From Kitasatospora sp. GAS204B (GTDB lineage: Bacteria > Actinomycetota > Actinomycetes > Streptomycetales > Streptomycetaceae), in NCBI RefSeq assembly GCF_029892155.1, contig NZ_JARZAG010000014.1:1-64000 (forward strand): a stretch of 64,000 nt of DNA, written 5' to 3'. A program made the translations under genes and the position numbers. Positions 16,178 to 25,275 of the stretch are shown here, piece after piece (the first letter of the stretch is position 1; every line of letters begins with the position of its first letter). The notes beneath the pieces were generated by a model. That model was not told where the DNA came from. It did not search any database and saw only the letters and a program-made list of their open reading frames with translations.

Positions 16178-17773
16178 ATGACAGTTCTGGGAGGTCCGGC
16201 CGGAGAGGTCCGAGCGGCCTCGAGCGACGCTCGTGAGCGAGTTGCCGAACTGCAGGCAGTCCGCGAACGGGTCCGGCGTGGGCCAGGCGAGAAGGCCACC
16301 GAGACACAGCATGCGAAGGGGAAGCTGACGGCTCGTGAGCGGATCGGATTACTACTGGACGAGGGGTCGTTCCGTGAGGTGGAGCCGCTGCGGCGGCATC
16401 GGGCGACGGGTTTCGGACTAGAGGCGAAGCGGCCGCACACCGATGGTGTGATTACTGGGTGGGGGACGGCGTACGGGCGGACGGTGTTCACATACGCGCA
16501 TGATTTTCGGATTTTCGGCGGTGCGCTGGGCGAGGCGCATGCGCAGAAGATTCATAAGATCATGGACCTGGCATTCGCCGCGGGTGCGCCGCTGGTCTCC
16601 TTGAACGACGGGGCGGGGGCGCGGATCCAGGAAGGTGTCACAGCGCTTGCCGGTTACGGCGGGATCTTCCGGCGTAATACGAGAGCGTCAGGGGTCATCC
16701 CACAGATCAGCGTGATGCTGGGGCCGTGTGCGGGTGGTGCGGCGTACTCGCCGGCGCTGACGGACTTCGTGTTCATGATCCGCGAGACCAGCCAGATGTT
16801 CATCACCGGTCCGGATGTGGTGCAGGCGGTGACTGGGGAGGAGATCTCGCATAACGGTCTGGGTGGTGCGGACGTGCACGCCGGGGTGTCGGGCGTGTCG
16901 CACTTCGCGTACAACGATGAGCAGTCGTGCATCGAGGACGTGCGGTACCTGCTATCGCTGCTGCCGCAGAACAGCCGAGAGACGCCCCCCGTCCAGTCGG
17001 GAGGCGACCCCTTCGACCGCCGCAACGAGTCGCTGCTGGACCTGGTGCCCGCCGATGGCCACCGCCCGTATGACATGTGCAAAGTGATCGAGGAGATCGT
17101 CGACTACGGCGAGTACCTCGAAATCCACGAGTGCTGGGCTCCCAACGTGATCTGCGCACTGTCCCGGATCGACGGGCACGTGGTGGGCATCGTCGCCAAC
17201 CAGCCGCAGTGCCTGGCCGGTGTGCTGGACATCACCGCGAGCGAGAAAGCCGCCCGCTTCGTTCAGATGTGCGATGCCTTCAATATCCCGCTGGTCACGC
17301 TGCTGGACGTGCCCGGGTTCCTACCGGGTGTGGGCCAGGAACATGGCGGCATCATCCGGCACGGCGCCAAGCTGTTGTATGCCTACTGCAACGCCACCGT
17401 CCCGCGGATCTCGCTGATCCTGCGCAAAGCCTACGGCGGGGCGTATATCGTGATGGACTCCCGCTCGATTGGCGCGGACCTCTCCTATGCCTGGCCAACC
17501 AACGAAATTGCCGTGATGGGTGCGGAGGGCGCCGCTAACGTGATCTTCCGCCGCGACATCGCGGAGGCTGAGGATCCGGAGGCAATGCGCGCGCAGAAGA
17601 TCGAGGAGTACAAGAGCGAATTAATGCACCCGTACTACGCGGCCGAACGCGGCCTCGTCGACGATGTCATCGACCCTGCCGAAACCCGCCAGGTCCTCGC
17701 CTCGGCCCTGTCCATGCTCCGCACCAAGCAGGCCGACCTGGCCGGCCGGAAGCATGGAAACCCTCCGATTTGA
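16178..17773 (+). CDS. pccB: Acyl-CoA carboxylase beta (carboxyltransferase) subunit
   Basis: The 531-residue product is a full carboxyltransferase beta chain, transferring carboxyl from biotin to acetyl- or propionyl-CoA. The N-half shows KGKLTARERIGLLLDEGSF, VSLNDGAGARIQEGV and GPCAGGAAYSPALTDF. The C-half shows DVPGFLPGVGQEHGGIIRHG, ILRKAYGGAYIVMDS and YAWPTNEIAVMGAEGA. GGAG precedes ATG 16178 by 8 bases; a GTG at 16169 is too close to it. There is no biotin-carboxylase alpha chain or epsilon peptide nearby, so it must work with a subunit encoded elsewhere or serve a pathway requiring a dedicated extender unit. The symbol denotes the family; the acyl preference cannot be read with certainty. 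Confidence 0.92.
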   Translation: MTVLGGPAGEVRAASSDARERVAELQAVRERVRRGPGEKATETQHAKGKLTARERIGLLLDEGSFREVEPLRRHRATGFGLEAKRPHTDGVITGWGTAYGRTVFTYAHDFRIFGGALGEAHAQKIHKIMDLAFAAGAPLVSLNDGAGARIQEGVTALAGYGGIFRRNTRASGVIPQISVMLGPCAGGAAYSPALTDFVFMIRETSQMFITGPDVVQAVTGEEISHNGLGGADVHAGVSGVSHFAYNDEQSCIEDVRYLLSLLPQNSRETPPVQSGGDPFDRRNESLLDLVPADGHRPYDMCKVIEEIVDYGEYLEIHECWAPNVICALSRIDGHVVGIVANQPQCLAGVLDITASEKAARFVQMCDAFNIPLVTLLDVPGFLPGVGQEHGGIIRHGAKLLYAYCNATVPRISLILRKAYGGAYIVMDSRSIGADLSYAWPTNEIAVMGAEGAANVIFRRDIAEAEDPEAMRAQKIEEYKSELMHPYYAAERGLVDDVIDPAETRQVLASALSMLRTKQADLAGRKHGNPPI

Positions 17774-17859
17774 CTTCCGCTCCCCGGTGGCTCAGCCATG
17801 CGAGGCCACGCGACTGCCAGCCGCACCCTACCCACAAGCCCCAGACAGGATGGCTCCGA

Positions 17860-18027
17860 AACTCGCCGACGCCACCGCTCCACGGACCGCTCGCTGAACG
17901 GAAAGGCGACAGCGATTTCCGGATTCTTCTGCCCGCCCTTGAAGCGTTCCCCGGCCTGCAGCCGACCCGCTACCTCGCCGCCCTTCCAGCACCGGTCAAC
18001 CCGCTGTCCTGCGCGTATCTCTCGAAC
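17860..18027 (-). pseudogene. IS630-family transposase N-terminal remnant
   Basis: The minus frame reads AGERFKGGQKNPEIAVAF, then SERSVERWRRRV. It is a diverged copy of the intact HTH region of the element at 20304-21460 (VERFEGGEKNRDIAAAL, VRSVERWRRQW). DNA similarity to 21270-21400 is visible by eye. Only about 55 residues remain. Confidence 0.7.
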
Positions 18028-18215
18028 GGAAGCCCGTTGCCGCCGGGCAGGCGGCCAACCAGGCCCCGAGCGCCTCGGGAGTTGCACTGACTTACGTACG
18101 GCATTCCTGGTTCATTGAACCAAAAGGACTGCCGCCGGGGGACGCTATATAGGAAACGATGCATGAGTTTGAGCGCATGGCGTCCGCGCCGCGTAAATCC
18201 GTTCGAGAGGCTATC

Positions 18216-19685
18216 ATGACCGACCAGAGCAATCAGGAGCAGAAGTCCTCTGAGGACCGTCGAGCTGATCTGCGCTACCGAACCGACTTAACCGAGCTGA
18301 TTCTGAGCGACCAGGGGCGGAATTTTATCGATCGCTACCGAGCCTTTACGGCGGCGCAGATCGGCGTCTTCGGCATCGCAACCGGAGAAACCGTCACCCC
18401 ATTGAAAGTCCCTGAGGTTATCATTCCGGAAGAAAATTTCCGCCCTTTCGCGACAGCTCTTCAGGGTTTCATCAGTGGTGAGCTCGAGCGGTACGGCTAC
18501 CTGAAGCCTGATATAAAATTCGCATCTGAAGATGAGGCAGCCCGGACGGGCGGATTCGAGGCGCATTTCCTTTCGCCGGACTGGTCGATCAGCATCAAGG
18601 ATCGCGAAAATCTGTCGGTTGTGGATTCCTGGAAGATCTCGAGCATAATCCTTCACGAGAATCGCCATCTCACCCAAAGTCAAGATATGGCTCTGTACGC
18701 AATCCGAACCAATCCAGACCTCAGTGACGATCAACTCCAGAGAAGACTCAGCTACTGGGAAGAGGCTCTATTTCCTGAGACAGCGATCCGGGCGGCGAGA
18801 GAGCAGGAGCCCAGCGCCACCGCGGAGATGGTAACCCACGGTGAAAAGCTCTACACCGAGACCCTCGGAAAAGCCAAGAAAGGCAGGGAAGAATCTCTCC
18901 TCGATGAGGGAGATGAAAGCTATATGGAGGACCCCCATTATCGGATCGAGCTAAAACAGCGGACCGCCGATTGGGGATATAATATGGTAGTCGACGAGAT
19001 GGAAAGCTTCAAAAGAACCCGAGGGCTCGTGAATGAGCTCCCGGCGGAGCAACTGCCAGACGATCAGAAAGAACATGCAGGAGAACTGTACAAGAGCCTC
19101 AAGGTCAGGTATCAGGAGATTAGAGATCAAGGCAGGCAGCCCGGCTGGGGATATAACGACGGCTACCGCGAACTATGCGACAACTACCTGGGGACAATGA
19201 AGGTATTCTGGCAGCAGCAGCGTGCCATCGCCCACAATGAATACGTCACCGAAGACCCGAAAGAGAACGACGCACACGCCCACCAAGTGTCCTACGACCG
19301 TGTGGTAGGCATGAGAACCGGGAGCCGGCTGAGCACGGTAGATCCGTGGTACGAGAAAACAGTCGATCCCGATGCAGACGGCGCGTGGCCAAAATCCCCC
19401 ATGCCCGACCCAGGCATACTCAACCTCCTCCTCGAGGCGGCACAAGCCGTTTCACGCGAAAATGTTGGCAAGAGTGTGGCGCGGGATGCGGCACAGGCCG
19501 GGACGGAGCGACTCAGGCGGTTGGGGCTGGGCGATCCGCACGGGCAGGTAGCCGAGGCCAAGTCTGCCGTGGCGGACGACGGCCGCGCCGCCCTCAATCA
19601 CCAGCGCTCGACGCCGCCGTCCACACCATCTCCCCACCGCGCGCGGCCCACGGACCGATCTCCCGGCATGCGTAAAGGCTGGTAA
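18216..19685 (+). CDS. Putative HExxH metallopeptidase, orphan family member 1
   Basis: The 489-residue product starts at ATG 18216, preceded by GAGAGG. Family landmarks are an N-terminal NFIDRYRAFTAAQIGVF helix, VIIPEENF (68-75), FISGELERYGYL (85-96), the motif ILHENRH (HExxH at 147-151) followed by LTQ, then NPDLS, RRLSYWEEALFPETAIRAA and a second acidic motif EDPKENDAHA with Glu 350. HExxH plus a distant Glu fits a gluzincin zinc site. No signal peptide or membrane helix is visible. The last 45 residues are Pro/Ser/Thr/Arg-rich. Codon use is AT-richer than the neighbours, with rare-for-streptomycete codons (AGA, ATA, AAA), a sign of transfer. It stands alone, 442 bases after pccB. I do not recognise the family. 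Confidence 0.75.
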   Translation: MTDQSNQEQKSSEDRRADLRYRTDLTELILSDQGRNFIDRYRAFTAAQIGVFGIATGETVTPLKVPEVIIPEENFRPFATALQGFISGELERYGYLKPDIKFASEDEAARTGGFEAHFLSPDWSISIKDRENLSVVDSWKISSIILHENRHLTQSQDMALYAIRTNPDLSDDQLQRRLSYWEEALFPETAIRAAREQEPSATAEMVTHGEKLYTETLGKAKKGREESLLDEGDESYMEDPHYRIELKQRTADWGYNMVVDEMESFKRTRGLVNELPAEQLPDDQKEHAGELYKSLKVRYQEIRDQGRQPGWGYNDGYRELCDNYLGTMKVFWQQQRAIAHNEYVTEDPKENDAHAHQVSYDRVVGMRTGSRLSTVDPWYEKTVDPDADGAWPKSPMPDPGILNLLLEAAQAVSRENVGKSVARDAAQAGTERLRRLGLGDPHGQVAEAKSAVADDGRAALNHQRSTPPSTPSPHRARPTDRSPGMRKGW

Positions 19686-19789
19686 ATATTCTGGCATCTC
19701 GTCAGCAGCACCAGCCGCCGCGAGAAGAACGTGACTCGCTGGACGACCGCGTTGATCGGTGCAGCAAAGGGCTCGCAGATCAATAACCG

Positions 19790-20303
19790 GCTGAGCTCAC
19801 TCCATCGCGAGCCGTGGCACGGGCGGAGCGGATCGCCTCCAGCGCTTTCGGCCCAGCGGCGGCCAGGATGTCGATGAGCCGGGAAACGGTCGGGTCGGAG
19901 GCGAGGAGCCCGAAGACGCCGGGCTTGGCCCGCAGCATGCTGATGTCCGCCAGGCAGTCCCCGCCCAGAGCGACCGCGAGGGCAAGGTCCAACAGGACCG
20001 TGCCCGGATCGTGCACCGCCCGGGCCTTGCGCCACGGTGTGAGTGACGCCGACAGTGCCGCATCCAGCCCGCTTTTACGGGCGGTCTCGACCAGCAGCAC
20101 CCCACCGGCCTGTGAGACCACCCCGGTGGAGCCACCCGATATCCGCACACGCGGGTAGGACCCGCTACGATTCTTCACTTGAAAGGTGCCTCTTGCTCGG
20201 CGACGTACTGGACCCTCGACAAGTCCTATCGTCCCAGGCCAGAGGCTCGTTCTGTTTCTCTGACCAATCGTTGAACAGTCAGCTCTGTGAAAGCGCGAGG
20301 CTA
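19790..20303 (-). mobile_element. Truncated IS1380-family element (5' end and transposase N-terminus)
   Basis: The minus frame from GTG 20178 encodes SYPRVRISGGSTGVVSQAGG, then VLLVETARKSGLDAALS, DLALAVALGGDCLADISML and LLASDPTVSRLIDILA. These are the first 120 residues of an IS1380 transposase. Similarity stops near 19790, before the DDE core. The upstream 125 bases end in the terminal repeat GTGAAAGCGCGAGGCTA (20287-20303), whose final TA is the insertion site of the adjoining IS630 element. Confidence 0.82.
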
Positions 20304-21460
20304 CTGAACTTGAATTCGTGATGTCGGTCAGTCGTCCATGATCAGGCCGGTGCCGGCCAGGCAGCCGTCGATGACGTCCGGGCAGTACTGGATCTGCTTG
20401 AGCTTTCGTTTGACGGCTCGGGTGATCTGGCCGAGGTCAGCTGCGGCGAGGTTGCCGATGTCGCGCTTGACCAGCGACCAGATCCCCTCCTGCGGGTTCA
20501 GATCCGGTGCATAGCTCGGCAGTTGGAAGACGGTGAGCCAGTCGGCGTGGTCAGCGATGAACTCCCGCAGCGGCTCGACCAGATGCTCACAGTTGTCCCA
20601 GACCAGCACGATCGGACCGCCGAGCTGGATGTGTGCGCGGATGAGCAGGTCCGGGTAGTCCTGCCAGGTCAGGCCCTTCTTCTCGCCCTTGCGGCCGCGG
20701 TGGACGTGGAAGCTGTAGAACATCCGGGAGCGCTGACCGGGCTTGTAGCAGCTCAGCCCTGCCATGGAGACCCGGCTGGCTCCTCGGCCGCGCACCCGCA
20801 CGACCGGCGTGCAGCCGACCCGGCCCCCCAGGTCCTGGCGCGCGGCGGCCTCATCGACTGCCCGGCTTCGTCCTCGAAGACAAGCCAGGCCCCGCGGGCC
20901 GCCGCGGCGCTTTTACCTGCGGCCACGTCTCCTTCCGCCACAACTCGACGGCCGCGTCATCGCGCTCGATGGCCCGGCGAGCCGGCTCCTGCCAGGACCA
21001 GCCGTGCCGCTTGAGCAGGACCCACGTGCCCTCCACGGTGTAGGAGACGTGGAACAGCTGACCGATCAACGTCTTCACTCGCGCGAGGGTCCACCGCTGG
21101 TCCTCCCAGCCGTGGGCCAGCGGCCCGCGTTCCAACTCCCGCTCCAGCCGCCCCACCTGGGCATCGGACAGCTTCGGACGACCCGGCGAGCCCCTCGAGG
21201 CGATTCCCGCCGCACCGCCCTCGCGCCACTGCCGGCGCCAGCGCTCCACCGAACGCACGCTCACCCGCAGCGCGGCCGCGATGTCCCGATTCTTCTCCCC
21301 GCCCTCGAAGCGTTCCACGGCCTGCCGCCGAATCCGCTCCCGCGCGGCCCTCTGTGTGTCGGTCAGCCCGCCACCCTGTGCATATCTCACGGTCAAGGGC
21401 TACCGGACCAGCCAGACCGCTGTCAGGCGAACGGCCCGGACATCACCCGTTCAAGTTCAG
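20304..21460 (-). mobile_element. IS630-family insertion sequence with intact ends
   Basis: The element is 1157 bp. Its outer 11 bases are perfect inverted repeats (CTGAACTTGAA at 20304-20314, TTCAAGTTCAG at 21450-21460), and similarity continues inward through a GTGATGTC block. It is flanked by TA on both sides (20302-20303 and 21461-21462), the target duplicated by IS630/Tc1-type elements. It inserted in the CTAG at the end of the IS1380 remnant. The transposase inside is frameshifted. Confidence 0.88.
20328..21396 (-). pseudogene. IS630 transposase with two frame changes
   Basis: The N-part (21396 to about 20870) carries the HTH: VERFEGGEKNRDIAAAL, VRSVERWRRQW and a basic linker PGRPKLSDAQ. 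The first catalytic Asp is in GAWLVFEDEAGQSM, in a second frame (about 20941-20800). The third frame to stop 20328 contains VLVWDNCEHLVEPL (second Asp) and LPSYAPDLNPQEGIWSLVKR (Glu). All three DDE residues survive, but the frame changes near 20880 and near 20800. IS630 elements sometimes use one programmed frameshift; two suggest decay or sequence error. Confidence 0.82.
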
Positions 21461-21585
21461 TAGCGAGGTCGCCGTCGGAGGAGGGGAGTTGCGGTCAGGC
21501 GCGGAGGCACTGAAGTGGTGGGCCGGGCGGCGTTGACCGGTGTCTGACGGAGGGCAGCGGCGCATCCTGGTGGGCCCGCGCCGGT

Positions 21586-22293
21586 TCAGAGCTGGGAACG
21601 GGACCAGTCGACCGGCTGGGGCGCGGTGGCGGGGGTGCCGACGTCGAGCTGGATGTCTTCGTGCGGTTGAAGAACGATGTCGCGCGGGTTGCCCGTGGCG
21701 GGCTCGCCGTTGACGTAGGCGGTGACGGGACCGACGGCTGGGCCGACTTGGGTGGCCGAGAGCGGCTGCTGCCAGATGTCGAAGAACTGGCCCAGAGTGT
21801 AGCGAGTCTGGGTGGGCGATTCGATGTGGATGATGCCGTCGGAGGCGTGGGTGTGCAGCCAGTAGTAGCAATTGCTGGCCTGGACGAAGACCCCGTTCGG
21901 CGTGGTGGCCGGAACGGGTGTGACCACACCTATGCCGTACGGGATGCTGCGCGCTTGGCCGCCGACGTAGACGGTCAGGTGCGCATGGATGTGGTAGGCC
22001 ACCTGTTCGGTGGTGCTGCACGCAATTCCGTCGAGGCTCTGCCCGCTCGCTGCGGTGCTCGCGGACGCGAGGGCGGCCGCTGGCTCCAGGCTGATGCCTT
22101 CGGGCCCGGTATTGGCCGGGGAAGTCGTGCGGGGAAGGCCGACCACGAGGGCAACGGCGATCGCGACGGCGATGACGCCGCCGACCGTGAACAGCAGCCG
22201 CCGGCGGTGGCGGACACGTCCTTCCGCGGCGGGATGGGCTCCGCCCTCGGCTCGCGCTCCCGGACGGTCGGGCCGGCCGCTGCTCTTGGCCAT
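21586..22293 (-). CDS. Membrane-anchored His-rich conserved protein
   Basis: The 235-residue product has a cytoplasmic Arg-rich N-terminus, one transmembrane helix (about residues 33-53, LLFTVGGVIAVAIAVALVVG) and an outside domain. That domain has striking histidine motifs: VAYHIHAHLTVYVGG, NCYYWLHTHASDGIIHIESP, TLGQFFDIWQQPLS and DIVLQPHEDIQLDVG. This pattern is conserved in a widespread uncharacterised family. The clustered His residues suggest metal binding, possibly copper or zinc, which is inference. A single Cys precedes the tyrosine pair. The gene stands alone downstream of the IS630 insertion. Confidence 0.75.
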   Translation of the reverse strand: MAKSSGRPDRPGARAEGGAHPAAEGRVRHRRRLLFTVGGVIAVAIAVALVVGLPRTTSPANTGPEGISLEPAAALASASTAASGQSLDGIACSTTEQVAYHIHAHLTVYVGGQARSIPYGIGVVTPVPATTPNGVFVQASNCYYWLHTHASDGIIHIESPTQTRYTLGQFFDIWQQPLSATQVGPAVGPVTAYVNGEPATGNPRDIVLQPHEDIQLDVGTPATAPQPVDWSRSQL

Positions 22294-22489
22294 GACGTAG
22301 TCCCTCTATCCTTGGTGATCGGTGCTGTCCGAGCTGTGGCGTTGCGGTCTGGGCCGACGCGTCGCCTCCGCCTCGCTTCGCGGGGTCTGCCCGACCCTGG
22401 GCTGCGCTTTGCAACACCCCTGCCCTGCGGGCCTGGCGCCCAGTTGGCTACGTCCGCCCCATCCGACAGTGGGATTCGCTGAGAACACC

Positions 22490-23146
22490 TCAGCCCCCGG
22501 TCATCCAGGAGACGTCCAGGTACATGGTGCGGGTCAGCAGCATGTGAGGCATGGTTGCCAAGAACAGGGCCAGTAAGGTTTCCGGTCTGACCACGCCATC
22601 ATTTGGGGGTGTTGCGTCAAGATAACCATTGAGTTCCGCGGCCATAGCAGCACACCCGGACCAGAGGCTAGGTTCCAGGGGAGCGTTAACCCATAACGCG
22701 TAGACGGCCGCTGGCACGGCGAGCACGGGTTGCTCTGGAAGGCCAAGGTAGAACACTTCGGGCCTGTCCGGGACATTTCCCAGACCCACCATCTGCGGAT
22801 TGCAGCGGTATGCACGCGCAAAGCGGGCGGCCTCTATGCCGCCGGGTGCTACGGTCTGCACAAGGCCGAGGTCCTTTAACAGGCCAGCCACGTCTTCCGG
22901 GAAGTCGACAGCGCTTTCTTGGAGGGCTTGCCGGTACGTTTCCTCCGTCCAGGGAGTCTCGTTCAGCGGACCGACCCCGTGAGCATACCGCCAGGCCACG
23001 TACAGGGGTTCTGTGAGCTCGAGCCGTTTCACTCCGATGCGTACGCCGTAGATGGGGCTTTCCGACTCTGTGTCCCCCGGTTCGTAGGCGGGTCCCAGGT
23101 CCTGACCGATGGGGAGGACGAGGGGCACGGAGGTTTGCGGGGGCAT
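22490..23146 (-). CDS. Conserved hypothetical protein
   Basis: The 218-residue product starts at ATG 23146 with GGAGG 5 bases upstream. It has GPAYEPGDTESESPIYGVRI, GVKRLELTEPLYVAWRYAHG, ETPWTEETYRQALQE, a helical segment with VAGLLKDLGLV, and the hydrophobic VLAVPAAVYALWVNAP and LLALFLATMPHMLLTRTMYL. The ELTEPLYVAW and DVAGLLKDLGL parts look like a winged-helix arrangement, but I cannot name the family. It diverges from the 23425 gene over a region containing a perfect 7-bp dyad (23320-23336), so both may share an operator. Confidence 0.6.
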   Translation of the reverse strand: MPPQTSVPLVLPIGQDLGPAYEPGDTESESPIYGVRIGVKRLELTEPLYVAWRYAHGVGPLNETPWTEETYRQALQESAVDFPEDVAGLLKDLGLVQTVAPGGIEAARFARAYRCNPQMVGLGNVPDRPEVFYLGLPEQPVLAVPAAVYALWVNAPLEPSLWSGCAAMAAELNGYLDATPPNDGVVRPETLLALFLATMPHMLLTRTMYLDVSWMTGG

Positions 23147-23319
23147 GGGATCCTCCAATCTCCGAACGAGCCTATGTGCCGCTACCGGGGGGCGCATCGG
23201 TAGAACTGCCGACGCAAGCATGCAGGACAGCCTCTCGCCAGTCACGAGGGCCAAATTCGCACATGGTGAACGGTAGATCTCCCGATGCCCAGCTGACGGC
23301 GGCAGTTAGGTTTGCGCTA

Positions 23320-23336
23320 ACATAGTCTCACTATGT
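23320..23336. promoter_or_regulatory. Perfect palindromic operator ACATAGT-N3-ACTATGT
   Basis: A 7-bp inverted repeat with a 3-base centre lies between the divergent 23146 and 23425 genes. It is AT-rich in a GC-rich region and overlaps a possible -10 element (CATAGT) of the rightward gene. A dimeric repressor site is likely; the regulator is not identifiable. Confidence 0.45.
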
Positions 23337-23424
23337 GCCTCCCCCTTTCGCCGACGCTCGGCCCCCTGAAGTTCGCCTAGCCTCAGGCTATTCGGGGAGG
23401 AAGCCCAGGGTGGTGGAGGTCGTC

Positions 23425-25149
23425 ATGGACGATAGACCGGAAACGCTCGTCAAGGACGATAGAAGGGGAACGCCTGGCGAGCGGGCTGCGAGACGGATGA
23501 CCCAGGACGCGCTACGGAGCGGCGCGGAGGAGCAGCGGGTCGCGAAGATGGTCGACCGGATGGAGAAGACGGAGCGGTGGACCGCCGGTGCTTCCGGACT
23601 CCTCAAGACGTGCGGAGACGTCACCACGCTCGCCGGCGCAGCCGTGTCGCTGTCCGGGGTGGGGGCCGTTGCGGGTCTTCCGATGGTGGTAACAGGCGCG
23701 ACCTTGAAGCTTTCCTCCGTTGGAGTTGACTGGGCCGGGAAAAAGTACGCCCGACAGCCCATCAGCGAGCTGAAAAATGATGTCACGAAAGCACTCACAA
23801 ATTTGGAGAAACATTCCGAGAAGATGCACGGCTGGCTTCATAGCGTCCTCGACGAAATGGAACACTCCGTCACGCTCGCGGAGCAGGGAGGGGCGCCGCC
23901 ACCAGGCGTGCAAACCGATCAGGCCAGCCCTGGGAACTACACCACCTTCAGAAGCACTTCGGCGTTGAGTGGCGCGGAGCTTGATCCCCGGTACGAAAAG
24001 GTCCAAAAAAAAGTGACCGAGCAGGCGAAAATCGGCCTGTTGAGTGCAATCCCGGGGGTTGGCCTCTTCGTCAAACCAATAGCTGGCGCTAAGCAGTCCT
24101 CGGCGGCTCGCAGGCAGCTCACTGAGGACCTCCTCACGGTCCAACAAATCACCTCTGCCCTCGAGCACTCGCAAACCGCGAGCATGGAAATCATGCAGAG
24201 CAAGATGCTGCAGCTGCATGCAGACATAAAGAAGCTGCCAGGCACAGAGCGCGGCGAAGCCGATGTGAGGCAGAGGCCTCAAGGGCCAGAAGGGTCCGTC
24301 CTGGCCGGGAGAACCTACACTGGGCGCAACCCTGAGATAGACAAGCCCGAGGCGAACAAGACAAAAAGGCTCTCAGCGTCAGCGTTGGCCGCCAAGGCTA
24401 GGAATGTCGCTGCCGGGGCAGTGACGCCGCCCGCAGTGGCGGGGGTCGCCGGGACCGTGGGTGCAAAGGCCGCGTCGAAGGCGATTAAGGACGGCTCTGG
24501 GGCCATAAGCCAGACCGTGGCCCAGGACGTGGTCCAGAACATCAGTCAGGAGGGTCTGCAGAGCGCTGGGACCACGGCCCTGGGGGCTTTTGAAGGCACT
24601 GGTGCCATGAATCAGGACCACGGGGTCGTCGGGGCTGTGGGCGAGGCCATCGTCCGGGGTGCTCTGCATGGCGTTGGGGCCGTGGGCCAGGGGACTCAAC
24701 AGGGCGCTGGGGCGCTGGGCCAGGGAGACCAGGGAAGCACTGACCTTGTTTCCAACGTTGTGAGTCACCTAGCCTCCGACGGTGTAAGTCAGGCCGCCTC
24801 CGCCCTTACAGGGCGCCTTGCCTCCCTCGCGGGTCACGCTGCCTCCGCTGCGGGGCACGCTGTCCCGGGCGCCGGCTTGGTCGCCAACGCGGCGGTCAAG
24901 GTGCCGCTGGACTACGTGGCAGCTAAAGCAACCCAGCGGGAAATCCAGAAGGACGGCACCGACCTGCTGAAGCAAGCCACGGCTTTGTCGCAGAATCAGG
25001 CTAGCTCGCAGCGCCTAGCAGATCTACGAATCACCCAACTTCAGGCACGCCTACACAATATGAAGCACGATCAGGCAACCGATCAGCACGTTCAGCAACA
25101 CCCTCAGCCCCAGTCCCTGAACCAGTCCCAGCACGGCCCACACCTCTGA
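23425..25149 (+). CDS. Large Ala/Gly-rich orphan protein with hydrophobic segments
   Basis: The 574-residue product starts at ATG 23425, 5 bases after GGAGG. An acidic/basic N-terminus leads to a long hydrophobic Gly-rich stretch near residues 60-105 (DVTTLAGAAVSLSGVGAVAG, PMVVTGATLKLSSVGVDW). A helical region follows (NLEKHSEKMHGWLHSVLDE), then a second hydrophobic Gly patch near residue 210 (IGLLSAIPGVGLFVKPIAGA). The C-terminal half has degenerate Gly/Ala/Gln repeats (GALHGVGAVGQGTQQGAGAL, GQGDQG) and ends in a Gln/His-rich tail. No signal peptide or enzyme motif. The segments resemble glycine-zipper membrane-active proteins; a pore-forming or phage/effector-type role is speculation. AT-rich codons occur in the first half. 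Confidence 0.65.
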   Translation: MDDRPETLVKDDRRGTPGERAARRMTQDALRSGAEEQRVAKMVDRMEKTERWTAGASGLLKTCGDVTTLAGAAVSLSGVGAVAGLPMVVTGATLKLSSVGVDWAGKKYARQPISELKNDVTKALTNLEKHSEKMHGWLHSVLDEMEHSVTLAEQGGAPPPGVQTDQASPGNYTTFRSTSALSGAELDPRYEKVQKKVTEQAKIGLLSAIPGVGLFVKPIAGAKQSSAARRQLTEDLLTVQQITSALEHSQTASMEIMQSKMLQLHADIKKLPGTERGEADVRQRPQGPEGSVLAGRTYTGRNPEIDKPEANKTKRLSASALAAKARNVAAGAVTPPAVAGVAGTVGAKAASKAIKDGSGAISQTVAQDVVQNISQEGLQSAGTTALGAFEGTGAMNQDHGVVGAVGEAIVRGALHGVGAVGQGTQQGAGALGQGDQGSTDLVSNVVSHLASDGVSQAASALTGRLASLAGHAASAAGHAVPGAGLVANAAVKVPLDYVAAKATQREIQKDGTDLLKQATALSQNQASSQRLADLRITQLQARLHNMKHDQATDQHVQQHPQPQSLNQSQHGPHL

Positions 25150-25275
25150 TCGGAAGCTCCCCCAAGCCCTTAGCTTGGCGTTTGACCTCGGCAAGATCGT
25201 TTCTTGGTGAGGTTCGTCGTTTGGCTGACAACAGCAACGGCCGCCCGTGATCCTTAGGAGTGTCGAGCTTCGAAG

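Noticed and set aside
18216..19685. Assignment of the HExxH proteins to DUF4157-type toxin-associated domains
   Set aside because: Only the HExxH motif agrees; the flanking residues and the distant PxExxA Glu do not let me claim that family.
23375..23395. CCTAGCCTC near 23377 considered as an IS1380 end
   Set aside because: The match is limited to nine bases and lacks the following GCGCTTTCAC, so it is probably chance.
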